Assembly: GCF_003991355.1 (NCBI RefSeq)
Contig: NZ_RCSU01000015.1
Location: forward strand, 1 to 64,000
DNA from: Pseudoflavitalea rhizosphaerae
GTDB taxonomy: Bacteria; Bacteroidota; Bacteroidia; Chitinophagales; Chitinophagaceae
Length of the DNA: 64,000 bases
Reading direction: 5' to 3'
Shown piece by piece: positions 1 to 7,483 of the stretch. Position 1 is the stretch's first letter. Every line of letters begins with the position of its first letter. Both the position numbers and the translations under genes were made by a program. The notes beneath the pieces are model-generated. The model ran no database searches. It had not been told where the DNA came from and was given only the letters and a program-made list of their open reading frames with translations.

Positions 1-36
1 GACTGCCAGCTCTCCGCCCTTTTTAGTCAGCCCCCT
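1..36 (+). repeat. Partial family-1 palindromic repeat at the left edge
   Basis: The first bases (GACTGCCAGCTCTCCGCC, then CTTTTTAGTC) match the right-hand end of the family-1 repeat at 17521-17540 and are the reverse complement of the left-hand ends at 29039-29057 and 62193-62217. The body of this copy should lie to the left of the window. This copy shows that the element has an outer terminal inverted repeat in addition to its inner hairpins. Confidence 0.6.
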
Positions 37-54
37 TTTTTTGCAGTAAATGAG

Positions 55-84
55 GGAAATAAAAAAGCCAGCCTGAAGGCTGGC
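55..84 (-). terminator. Rho-independent terminator of the gene at 164-547
   Basis: A seven base-pair stem GCCAGCC / GGCTGGC with a four-base loop is followed on the minus strand by a run of six T. It sits about 80 bases after the stop of the minus-strand gene. The plus-strand side has a weaker T-rich tail, so it may also work in the other direction. Confidence 0.65.
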
Positions 85-163
85 AATATCTTTTACGGCG
101 ATTAACATCCTGCTCCATAATTGAAGATCAGGCGTTTGCCTGGGGTTTGACCAATAAAGCGGA

Positions 164-547
164 TTATTTCCGCAAGCGGACCTTCAGGTCCAGTACATTC
201 AGATTAGAACGGAACTGAGGCTGTGATTTGATCTTTACCGAGCTGGGCAGAATAAAGATCTTATTGCCTTGTTCGTAGGTTACCAATGAGTTATAAGTGA
301 TATAACTCACGGAATTCTGGCTACGGGCCAGTTGACTACCCGTGTATAAAGGACCAGCTTTCAAGGTAAAACCATTGGTGGTCCTGATGGGAGTGAACTC
401 AGGCTTCAGCGGAACATTCTTTTGGGAACCTTTCTTTCCACCTCCGCCGCTACTGGCCAACGCAAGCGCCACAATCCCAACCATCGCGCAACTGATGATC
501 GTTCTTCTTAGCATTTGGTTAAGTTTTAGCGTAAAGTTTGCCTGCAT
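164..547 (-). CDS. Hypothetical exported or membrane-anchored protein, 127 aa
   Basis: I do not recognise the family. An N-terminal hydrophobic stretch (about residues 17-32, TIISCAMVGIVALALA) follows two arginines and looks like a signal peptide or anchor. It is followed by a glycine/lysine stretch (SSGGGGKKG) and a basic C-terminus. A second start, MLRRT, at 514 would give a more typical signal peptide of 116 residues in all. The gene stands alone and is followed by a terminator. Function is unknown. The frame is free of stops and has a signal-like start, which is the main support. Confidence 0.55.
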   Translation of the reverse strand: MQANFTLKLNQMLRRTIISCAMVGIVALALASSGGGGKKGSQKNVPLKPEFTPIRTTNGFTLKAGPLYTGSQLARSQNSVSYITYNSLVTYEQGNKIFILPSSVKIKSQPQFRSNLNVLDLKVRLRK

Positions 548-794
548 AATTAATGCAAAAATATATAAAAAAATTGGGATTCCTTTAACCGTTCATCCCG
601 GGCTTTATAATTCTTTTAACGCTTAAGATGCCGAAATGTTACAGTTTGCACAAAATGATCCTGTTTTTTACCAAAATGTTGCATCCCGTTCCTAAATTGT
701 TGGATTCCAGGTAAAACTTATGCACCCCTGTCAATAACAAAACTTGGCAGGGAACCACAGGAAAAGTACTTTAGAATAACCATTACATTGATTC

Positions 795-2210
795 ATGAGA
801 GATAACCCATCGAGCCAGAATAACGACGAAATCAAAGAATTGGTAAAACAGTTCCAGAACCTGAAGAATGGTAAAAGCCACTCTTTCCTGGATGAGGATT
901 CTTTTGAAAAGATCATCGACTATTACGATGATGAGGAGGATCTCCAACAGGCACTGGTAGCCGCAGAAATGGGGATCGAGCTATTTCCCTATTCTTCCAT
1001 CCTGCATATCAAGAAAGCAGACCTGCTCATCGCCACCCGCCACTACCATGAGGCGCTTTCGGTTTTGGGCCACGCGGCTGTGCTTGACAGTAATGATATC
1101 AACCTGTATATTCTCAAGACTGCCGCTTACCTGGCGCTGGACCAGCAGGAGAAAGCCGTAGCCCTCCTTGAAAATGCACTCGAACTGTTTGAGGGTCAGG
1201 AAAGGATCGAGCTGCTCTTCGAACTGGCGGATGTTTATGATGATTATGAAGAGTTCGATAAGATCTTCGACTGCCTCAAACTGATCCTGGAACAGGACCC
1301 TACCAATGAGGAAGCATTGTACAAGATCTGTTTCTGGACAGACTCCACCGGCCGCAATGAAGAAAGCATCCGCCTCCATAACCAGATCATCGATGAACAT
1401 CCTTACAGTGAACTTGCCTGGTTCAACCTCGCTGCAGCTTACCAGGGACTGAAACTCTACGAAAAAGCCATCGACGCCTATAAATACGCAGTTGTGATAG
1501 ACGAGAAGTTCGATTATGCGTACCGTAATATGGGAGATGCGTATATCCGGCTCCGTAAGTACAGGGATGCGATCGAAGTGCTGGAGAAAGTACTGGAATT
1601 GTCGAGGCCTGAAGATGTGATCTATGAAGCCATCGGTCATTGTTACGATCGAATGAAGAACTATGCGCAGGCAAGATTCTACTATCGAAAGGCTTCGCAT
1701 CTCAACCAGGAAGACAGCAAACTGTATTTCAAGATCGCCTGCACCTATATGAATGAAGGGCAGTGGGGCACTGCCATCAAGCAACTGGAAACTGCCATGC
1801 AGATCCATCGTTTACAACCGGAATATAACCTGGCGATGGGCGAGTGTAAGATGCAACTGGGCGATTACAAGGAAGCTATTCAATATTTTTCTAATGTAGT
1901 AGGGCAGCGACCCAGGAATGTAACCAGCTGGGAGTCGCTGATCCGATGCCTTTACCATGGCGAATTCTATGAGGAGGCCCTGGAGCAGGTGCATGCTGCC
2001 TTACATATGACCAATAACAAGCCTGTATTCAGGTTCTATCTTTCAGCCGTGTACCTGGCGCTGGGCAAGACCAAGGAAGCATTGCTTCAACTGGAGAATG
2101 CCATGAGCCAGAGCCCCAGGCTACTGAAGAAAATCGTGGAGCTGGACCCTTCCATCCTGCAACATCAGTTAGTGGCAGATATTGTGGCCAGGTTCAAAAA
2201 GAATAAATAG
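795..2210 (+). CDS. TPR-repeat protein, 471 aa
   Basis: The protein is built almost entirely of helical tetratricopeptide repeats. Examples are AWFNLAAAYQGLKLYEKAIDAY at about residues 205-226 and the following units with YRNMGDAYIRL and YEAIGHCYDRM. No signal peptide or membrane segment is visible, so it is probably a cytoplasmic scaffold. The N-terminal 40 residues are acidic and not repeat-like. TPR proteins hold complexes together, and the partner cannot be read from the sequence. It is monocistronic, ending about 85 bases before the comA-like gene. Confidence 0.85.
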   Translation: MRDNPSSQNNDEIKELVKQFQNLKNGKSHSFLDEDSFEKIIDYYDDEEDLQQALVAAEMGIELFPYSSILHIKKADLLIATRHYHEALSVLGHAAVLDSNDINLYILKTAAYLALDQQEKAVALLENALELFEGQERIELLFELADVYDDYEEFDKIFDCLKLILEQDPTNEEALYKICFWTDSTGRNEESIRLHNQIIDEHPYSELAWFNLAAAYQGLKLYEKAIDAYKYAVVIDEKFDYAYRNMGDAYIRLRKYRDAIEVLEKVLELSRPEDVIYEAIGHCYDRMKNYAQARFYYRKASHLNQEDSKLYFKIACTYMNEGQWGTAIKQLETAMQIHRLQPEYNLAMGECKMQLGDYKEAIQYFSNVVGQRPRNVTSWESLIRCLYHGEFYEEALEQVHAALHMTNNKPVFRFYLSAVYLALGKTKEALLQLENAMSQSPRLLKKIVELDPSILQHQLVADIVARFKKNK

Positions 2211-2250
2211 GCCAATGATTTAAATCACTGTTGCATTTGCGTTTCTTCCC

Positions 2251-2258
2251 TATTTTTG
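2251..2258 (+). promoter_or_regulatory. Candidate -7 box for comA-aroE
   Basis: TATTTTTG matches the Bacteroidota -7 consensus TAnnTTTG exactly and lies 40 bases before the start at 2298. I see no TTTG -33 box at the usual spacing of about 19-20, so this rests on one box. Confidence 0.45.
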
Positions 2259-2297
2259 CGGCGACTTTAGAAAATTCCTAAGTGTAAAACCAGTCGA

Positions 2298-3071
2298 ATG
2301 AATTTCAATCTTTCTCAGATCCCCGAAAGAACTGCCCAACCCCGCAACGATGGTGTCACCATGGTGATGGACAAAGGCCTCAGCATCTCTGAAGTGCATA
2401 ATTTCATGGAGATCTCACGCCCCCATGTTGATATAGTGAAATTGGGTTTCGGTACTTCTTTCGTAACACCCAACCTGAAAGAAAAGATCAAGGTCTATCA
2501 GAGTTACAATATTCCGATCTATTTCGGCGGAACACTTTTTGAAGCTTTTCTCATCCGCAATCAGTTCGACGATTATATCAACGTTTGTAAAGAATATGGT
2601 ATTTCGTATATGGAAGTGAGTGATGGTTCCATCACCATTCCCCATGCAGAGAAATGCGGATATATCGAGAAGCTCACAAAACATGGCACCGTACTCAGTG
2701 AAGTGGGCAGCAAGGATGCGGCTCATATCATTCCTCCCTACAAATGGATCGAACTGATGCGCGCAGAGCTGAATGCAGGTTCCTCCTATGTGATCGCAGA
2801 AGCGCGCGAAGCAGGCAACGTAGGCATCTACCGTGGTTCAGGTGAAGTACGTGAAGGCCTGGTGCAGGAGATCCTCACACAGATCCCCGGTGAAAAGATC
2901 CTCTGGGAAGCGCCGCAGAAAGCACAACAACTTTATTTCATCGAACTGCTCGGTTGCAATGTGAACCTGGGTAATATCGCACCAACAGAAGTGATTCCCC
3001 TGGAAGCCATGCGTGTTGGGCTCCGTGGAGATACTTTCAGTTTGTTCCTCAACAATGAACTGAGTCAATGA
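2298..3071 (+). CDS. Phosphosulfolactate synthase-like protein (ComA family), 257 aa
   Basis: The protein matches the ComA/phosphosulfolactate synthase family, a TIM barrel that adds sulfite to phosphoenolpyruvate. Family-like stretches are VDIVKLGFGTSF, YFGGTLFEAFL, MEVSDGSITIP and VIAEAREAGNVGIY, and the length is normal. In methanogens the product leads to coenzyme M. In Bacteroidota there is no coenzyme M pathway, so a role in making C3 sulfonates, for example for sulfonolipids, is only an inference. The stop overlaps the start of aroE by four bases (ATGA), so the two genes are translationally coupled. Confidence 0.82.
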   Translation: MNFNLSQIPERTAQPRNDGVTMVMDKGLSISEVHNFMEISRPHVDIVKLGFGTSFVTPNLKEKIKVYQSYNIPIYFGGTLFEAFLIRNQFDDYINVCKEYGISYMEVSDGSITIPHAEKCGYIEKLTKHGTVLSEVGSKDAAHIIPPYKWIELMRAELNAGSSYVIAEAREAGNVGIYRGSGEVREGLVQEILTQIPGEKILWEAPQKAQQLYFIELLGCNVNLGNIAPTEVIPLEAMRVGLRGDTFSLFLNNELSQ

Positions 3072-3805
3072 GAAGATATGGCCTGATCGGCTATCCTCTC
3101 GGTCACTCTTTTTCACAGCCTTTCTTCACGGAAAAGTTCAAAAAAGAAGGGATACAGGATTGTTTATACCAGAATTTTCCGATCCCGGAGATCGCAGTGC
3201 TGAAAGAGATCCTGGCCAATCATACAGACCTGGCCGGATTGAATGTGACCATTCCCTACAAAGAACAGGTAATTCCATTTTTACATCATATGGAGCCGGT
3301 GGTACAGGCCATCGGCGCCTGCAACTGCATCCGTATTGAGAATGGTGAGCTCACCGGCTTCAATACGGATGTTCTGGGTTTCGAAAGAAGCCTCAATGAA
3401 TTTCTGCAACCTTCTCACAGGAAGGCGCTGGTGCTGGGCACCGGCGGCGCAGCCAAAGCCATCTGTTATGTGCTGGAACAGAAAGGCATCGATTACCTCA
3501 TTATCTCCCGTACTCCTTCTGCGGCTAACCAGCGCAGTTATGAACAGGTAACGCCTGCTATCATTGATGAATATACGCTGATTGTTAATACCACTCCCGT
3601 GGGCATGTATCCGAAAGAAGATGCCTGGCCTGCATTGCCCTATGAGGCAATGAGTGCGAAGCATTATCTGTATGATTTAGTGTACAATCCGGCAAGAACG
3701 CAGTTCCTGCAAAGAGGCGCAGCGCAGGGCGCTGCCATCAAGAATGGAATGGATATGCTGGTGATCCAGGCTAAGGAAAGCTGGCGGATCTGGAATGAAA
3801 AGTAG
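3068..3805 (+). CDS. aroE: Shikimate dehydrogenase
   Basis: It reduces 3-dehydroshikimate to shikimate with NADPH in aromatic amino acid synthesis. The substrate-binding N-terminus has GYPLGHSFSQ at residues 7-16 and NVTIPYKEQ near residues 58-66, which carries the catalytic lysine. NTDVLGF near residue 98 carries the paired aspartate. The nucleotide-binding loop GTGGAAKA lies near residue 123, and NTTPVGM and the C-terminal KNGMDMLV QA stretch are also present. At 245 residues it is slightly short but complete. It overlaps the ComA-like gene by four bases. A family-1 repeat follows it. Confidence 0.95.
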   Translation: MRRYGLIGYPLGHSFSQPFFTEKFKKEGIQDCLYQNFPIPEIAVLKEILANHTDLAGLNVTIPYKEQVIPFLHHMEPVVQAIGACNCIRIENGELTGFNTDVLGFERSLNEFLQPSHRKALVLGTGGAAKAICYVLEQKGIDYLIISRTPSAANQRSYEQVTPAIIDEYTLIVNTTPVGMYPKEDAWPALPYEAMSAKHYLYDLVYNPARTQFLQRGAAQGAAIKNGMDMLVIQAKESWRIWNEK

Positions 3806-3823
3806 TTACATTTAATTTTGGTG

Positions 3824-3936
3824 CTGCCACTCGCTCGCCTCCGGCGAGTGAGGAATATTAGTTCGCCTCCGGCGAACACCGCGTCGCCGGAGGCGACTAA
3901 ATAGAAGTCACTCGCCAGAGGCGAGCGACTGGGCAC
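3824..3936 (+). repeat. Family-1 palindromic repeat, copy 1
   Basis: This copy lies between the convergent genes aroE and the thioesterase. It holds four consecutive hairpins: TCGCTCGCCTCCGGCGAGTG, GTTCGCCTCCGGCGAAC, GTCGCCGGAGGCGAC and TCACTCGCCAGAGGCGAGCG. The first and last are reverse complements of each other, so the whole can also fold as one long cruciform. It codes for nothing, and frames across it are accidental. Confidence 0.9.
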
Positions 3937-3945
3937 ACGCTGGAA

Positions 3946-4380
3946 TTATTTTGCTTCGAGTTTCTGGCGGGCTTCTTCAGGAAGTGCGGTTACTTTCTTC
4001 TTCGCATAATCGAAACAAACCATGCCTGTTTTGGCTGCCGCCACCAGTATTGTTTTTCCGTTTTCTTCTTTTTCCAGTTTGTAATAAAGATCGAAGGAGA
4101 TTTTTGAGAGATCGCCGGCTGCAACAGATGCGCGCACTATATCGCCATAATGCAGCTCCGCTTTGTATTCGATGCCCACATCGGCCATGATCAGGCCTGC
4201 GCCGCCAAAGTTGAGCTCTCCGTAACCGAGTGAGTGAAGGTATTGAACGCGTGCTTCATGAATAAGTGAAAGGATGGTGTCATTGCCCACATGATTGCCG
4301 TAATTGAGATCAGTGATACGTACAGGTATAACCGAAGTAAAAGAGAAATCAGTGGGCAGATCGATCTTGATGCGTGGCAT
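3946..4380 (-). CDS. Hotdog-fold acyl-CoA thioesterase (4HBT type), 144 aa
   Basis: The protein has the 4-hydroxybenzoyl-CoA thioesterase pattern: VRITDLNYGNHVGNDTIL near residues 20-37, including the active-site aspartate and the following N-x-H, then a helix with HEARVQYL, and DVGIEYKAELHYGD. Such enzymes hydrolyse acyl-CoA esters, and the substrate cannot be told from sequence. The stop codon is separated by a short stretch from the family-1 repeat. The start lies 6 bases after the stop of the preceding minus-strand gene at 4386, so it is the last gene of the sigma/anti-sigma transcript. Confidence 0.88.
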   Translation of the reverse strand: MPRIKIDLPTDFSFTSVIPVRITDLNYGNHVGNDTILSLIHEARVQYLHSLGYGELNFGGAGLIMADVGIEYKAELHYGDIVRASVAAGDLSKISFDLYYKLEKEENGKTILVAAAKTGMVCFDYAKKKVTALPEEARQKLEAK

Positions 4381-4385
4381 AGTTG

Positions 4386-5300
4386 TTATTTATCCTGAAG
4401 GATTTCCTTCAGTTCCATGATGTCGAGAAAATTGGTGGCCGAAGGTACAAAAGATGCCTGTTGCAGCAGTTGTTTACGGAGCTCCTGGACCTTTTGTTTG
4501 AAGGATGAATTGAACTGGCCATTGTCTGCGCCGGTATTGATGAAGGTGAGCACAGGGAGGAACTTTCGCGAGATGCGCGTTTGTTCTCCGTTAGGCGCAG
4601 TCACCGTAACATATTGGTTGCCGGGGGTGGTGAGCAGGGCCATGTCCATCACTACTTTACCTGCGGCATCGCGATAGGCGCGGTTGGGAATACTTACAGC
4701 AGCAGACAGGTCTTGTGCACGTACCAGCGATGGATCGGTTGAAGGAAGGTCCTGGTCCACCTGGTTATCGGGTAATGCGTCTGTTCCGGTTGAATTGTTT
4801 TCGGTATCTCTTTCTTCGGAGGCCGATGTTCCCGGGCGTTCCGCAGGGATCTCCTGTGCGATAGCAGGAGGCGTGGTGATGCGATTGGGAGAATTGGAAG
4901 GCGTGTTAGGTTGTGCCTGCGCGTTATTACCGGAAGGTGATTCCGTTTGTGCAACCGGTGCAGTTGTTTCACCTGACCTGAGCATGAACCAGCTTACAAA
5001 ACTGATAACGATAAGTACCGCTGCAGCTACGGCTACTTTTCCGAGGGGAAAGGAGACCACTCTTGCAGGGACGGGTTGTGCCGGAACTGAAATGAGATCT
5101 TCTTCAGCAGCAGGCAGGTTGGCGGCGATAGCGGCCCAGGCGCCCGATGGCGGCGTGAGCGTAGTATCGTTCAGCGTTTGCGCCAGTCGGATCTCCGACT
5201 GATCATATTCTGTATCGAGGCGGGCAGACAATAGTTCCCATCCGCCCTGCGGGGGCGCTATCTCAAGATTAGCCAGTTTATGTTGGATGGTGGGTTCCAT
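4386..5300 (-). CDS. Putative anti-sigma factor, single-pass membrane protein, 304 aa
   Basis: It begins 3 bases after the stop of the ECF sigma gene and is therefore its likely antagonist. The cytoplasmic N-terminus carries two similar short units (APPQGGWELLSARL at about 14-27 and TPPSGAWAAIAANL at about 49-62). A transmembrane helix (about 88-108, VAVAAAVLIVISFVSWFML) follows. The rest is a long Thr/Ser/Pro/Asn-rich periplasmic stalk and a C-terminal domain. No zinc-binding ZAS motif or FecR domain is visible. The anti-sigma role is inferred from context and topology. Confidence 0.7.
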   Translation of the reverse strand: MEPTIQHKLANLEIAPPQGGWELLSARLDTEYDQSEIRLAQTLNDTTLTPPSGAWAAIAANLPAAEEDLISVPAQPVPARVVSFPLGKVAVAAAVLIVISFVSWFMLRSGETTAPVAQTESPSGNNAQAQPNTPSNSPNRITTPPAIAQEIPAERPGTSASEERDTENNSTGTDALPDNQVDQDLPSTDPSLVRAQDLSAAVSIPNRAYRDAAGKVVMDMALLTTPGNQYVTVTAPNGEQTRISRKFLPVLTFINTGADNGQFNSSFKQKVQELRKQLLQQASFVPSATNFLDIMELKEILQDK

Positions 5301-5303
5301 AGG

Positions 5304-5882
5304 TTAGCGCGTATATGATTTACGCGTATCACTTAAATATTGACTGATCTTTTTTTGTAACAATGCTTTTGCTCTTGCGAGCTGACTCTTGCTGGTACCT
5401 TCGCTGATGCCCAGGATTTCGCCGATCTCCCGGTGTGAATATCCTTCCACAACATACAGGTTGAAAACAGTGCGATATCCGGGACTCAATTCCTGGATGA
5501 TGGCAATGATATCTTTTTCCGCCAATTGGTCCAGGGCGGAAATATCGCTGTCTTCAATGGTATTCTCTTCTTTTTCGCTTACACTGGAGAGTTGTGCGGA
5601 CTTCTTCCTGAAATATTCGATGGAGGTGTTCACAAAAACCCTTCTCATCCACCCTTCAAAAGAACCTTCGGCCCGGAACCTGTGAAGATTCCTGAACACT
5701 TTTATGAATCCTTCCTGAAGCAGGTCCTGTGCATCGTTGCTGTTATTGGCGTAGCGCAGGCAAACAGCGTACATTTTTGGCGAAAACCTGTTGTACAGTT
5801 CCTCCTGCATCCGCCTGTCACCGGCCACAGCTCCCTTTATTAAGTCGGATTCGGTAATGTTATAGTTGCTTTTGTTATCCAA
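5304..5882 (-). CDS. ECF RNA polymerase sigma factor, 192 aa
   Basis: Region 2 is seen in NDAQDLLQEGFIKVFRNLHRF (about 48-68, split here as DAQDLLQEGFIKVF) and GWMRRVFVNTSIEYFRK. Region 4 is the helix-turn-helix YSHREIGEILGISEGTSKSQ near residues 148-167. Length is typical for group 4 sigma factors. It is the first gene of a unit with the putative anti-sigma gene and probably the thioesterase. The target regulon is not apparent. Confidence 0.93.
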   Translation of the reverse strand: MDNKSNYNITESDLIKGAVAGDRRMQEELYNRFSPKMYAVCLRYANNSNDAQDLLQEGFIKVFRNLHRFRAEGSFEGWMRRVFVNTSIEYFRKKSAQLSSVSEKEENTIEDSDISALDQLAEKDIIAIIQELSPGYRTVFNLYVVEGYSHREIGEILGISEGTSKSQLARAKALLQKKISQYLSDTRKSYTR

Positions 5883-5933
5883 GTTTTTGACAAGTGTTGA
5901 AAGTAAAGATAAAAACCTTTTGTAATCCTCTTA

Positions 5934-6536
5934 TTATGAACGATCAGAAGCGGACTGAGTTTGGTTTTGCAAAAATAAAACCAACTTATCGGCTGCCTTG
6001 CGGCGATGACTGTATTGGTTCTTTTCAGCAATACTCATTTCGGCAAAGCTCCGGTTGCCTCCTTCGGGCATAAAGATGGGATCATATCCGAATCCTCCGC
6101 TGCCCTGGCGGGCGCTCAGGATGCGGCCTTCACAAATTCCTTCGAAGAGGTACTCTTTATCATTCCATATGAGGGAGATGACGGTCCGGAAGCGGGCGGA
6201 ACGATGCTCAGTATCGCCCATTTTAGTCAACACTTTATCGATATTTTTATCAAAGGCTTTGTCTTCCCCTGCATACCTGGCGCTTTTCACGCCGGGCTCT
6301 CCGTTGAGGGAGTCGATCTCGAGACCGGTATCTTCACTGAAACAATTTTCCCCGGTGAGCTGGTGGATGACGTTGGATTTTTCGGATGCGTTGGCATCCA
6401 ACGTATCATGAGGTTCGGGAATATCGATATTGATCCCTGCGGCTTTCAGGCTCACCACTTCCAGCGAACCGCCGATGGCAGCCTGCATTTCGGTGACCTT
6501 ATTGGCATTATTGGTGGCAAATACGATCCTGATCAT
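5934..6536 (-). CDS. rdgB: dITP/XTP pyrophosphatase (RdgB/HAM1 family)
   Basis: It hydrolyses non-canonical purine nucleoside triphosphates (dITP, XTP) to monophosphates and so keeps them out of DNA. The family motifs are clear: IVFATNNANKVTEM at the N-terminus, FSEDTGLEIDSLNGEPGV near residues 67-84, GFGYDPIFMPEG near 152-163, FAEMSIAEKNQYSHRRKA near 169-186. All key residues appear present and the length (200 aa) is normal. Confidence 0.95.
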   Translation of the reverse strand: MIRIVFATNNANKVTEMQAAIGGSLEVVSLKAAGINIDIPEPHDTLDANASEKSNVIHQLTGENCFSEDTGLEIDSLNGEPGVKSARYAGEDKAFDKNIDKVLTKMGDTEHRSARFRTVISLIWNDKEYLFEGICEGRILSARQGSGGFGYDPIFMPEGGNRSFAEMSIAEKNQYSHRRKAADKLVLFLQNQTQSASDRS

Positions 6537-6583
6537 AGGTAAAATTATTTCGTGCTACCGGCAAAGCCTCGTCTTTTGCTGCC

Positions 6584-7351
6584 TTAAATATTGAACATTT
6601 TTTTCAAACATCCCCATAATTTTCCTTTGAGTGATCTGCCTTCCTCATTGGGTTGGTTCATATCGCCGAGGGGATTGGCCAGAAGGTAGGTGCAGCCTGC
6701 ATATTCCTGTTCTTTGTATGCCGGGAAACTCAGTGGCAGCCCGATCTGCTCCGGCTGGATACCGAAGAGAAGGGTCTTCTGCGCCTTCAATTGTTCCGCC
6801 AGTTGCGTGAAATGCACTGTTTGCGAAGCCTGATTGATAATGGCCACATCTCCGAGATTGAGTTTGCAGGCATCCAGCATTTTGGTGAGGAGCTGCAACT
6901 GATCGTCCGGGAGATAAGCGTCATTAGGGGAGTAAACGATGATGGCCACATGCTTCGCATTCTTTCCGAGAAAGCGGTATACTGTTGCATCGCCGGGTGG
7001 GGTAGTGGGTAATGAAGGGCTGGCAGACCAGCCGGAAATACTGGCTGCGTCTGAGTTTTCTTGCACAGGTGATGGCTGTGATGCGGCTGCCGGGAAGACA
7101 GGATTTGAACCTGCGGCCCCCTGATGGGATGCACCAGTTGCGGTGGAGCTGGCGGAACCCGAACCTCTGTCCAGACCTTGACTTGCGGCCTGAGATGTAT
7201 CCATTGCCTGTGCTGTTTTAACTGCCGGACTGATCTCTTCTGTTCTCTTTTCACGGCCGCCGGGCACCTGGTCATAATCATCCGTTACCACTACCTGCTT
7301 GTAGAGGCCGGACAGAACAGAGGAAGGCAATTGAATATTCTCGAAGCTCAT
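6584..7351 (-). CDS. Hypothetical protein with disordered linker and C-terminal globular domain
   Basis: The start MSFENIQL at 7351 is preferred, though an in-frame start at 7369 exists. Residues 1-30 resemble the short N-terminal segment of a Bacteroidota protein that binds or replaces a DNA polymerase III accessory subunit, but this is a weak impression. Residues about 30-125 are Ser/Ala/Gln/Pro-rich and look disordered. The last 130 residues form a compact domain (VAIIVYSPNDAYLPDDQLQLL, LLFGIQPEQIGLPL). The linker DNA contains a stretch that looks like the 3' half of a tRNA on the coding strand. Confidence 0.65.
   Translation of the reverse strand: MSFENIQLPSSVLSGLYKQVVVTDDYDQVPGGREKRTEEISPAVKTAQAMDTSQAASQGLDRGSGSASSTATGASHQGAAGSNPVFPAAASQPSPVQENSDAASISGWSASPSLPTTPPGDATVYRFLGKNAKHVAIIVYSPNDAYLPDDQLQLLTKMLDACKLNLGDVAIINQASQTVHFTQLAEQLKAQKTLLFGIQPEQIGLPLSFPAYKEQEYAGCTYLLANPLGDMNQPNEEGRSLKGKLWGCLKKMFNI
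7091..7166 (-). other. tRNA-3'-end-like sequences inside a coding linker
   Basis: On the minus strand, 7122 down to 7091 reads as a tRNA variable loop, T arm and acceptor strand. The T arm has GCAGG-TTCAAAT-CCTGT with the GTTCAAATCC box, followed by CTTCCCG. This closely resembles bacterial proline tRNA 3' halves as I remember them. A second patch, 7166 to 7142, has CCGCCAGCTCCACC, as in tmRNA or tRNA acceptor ends. No 5' half is present, so neither is a working tRNA gene. The reading frame runs through both. Confidence 0.55.
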
Positions 7352-7483
7352 ATCGCGGTAAAGATACAAAAGGAAGGTTAAGTTCTGGCTGCAGAAAATA
7401 ATGAATGACCACCCCGGTTTTTTTCTTTTTTATTTCAGTCAATCTTTACAATATACGTCCCGCTGGCCCGTCTACCTCTTCAG

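Noticed and set aside
981-1808. Open frame of 275 codons on the minus strand inside the TPR gene
   Set aside because: It lies wholly in antisense to clear TPR repeats, and the translation has no domain or signal peptide.
3664-3936. Minus-strand frame reaching through the family-1 repeat (VASGDAVFAGGE)
   Set aside because: The same peptide appears at 62155-62346 because the repeat is the same; it is not a gene.
7091-7166. Complete tRNA or tmRNA gene
   Set aside because: Only 3'-end parts are present; there is no D arm or anticodon arm.
7012-7221. Plus-strand frame across the tRNA-like segment (contains GRQDLNLRPP-like peptide)
   Set aside because: Such peptides are typical of the complement of tRNA ends and arise without coding; the minus-strand gene explains the region.
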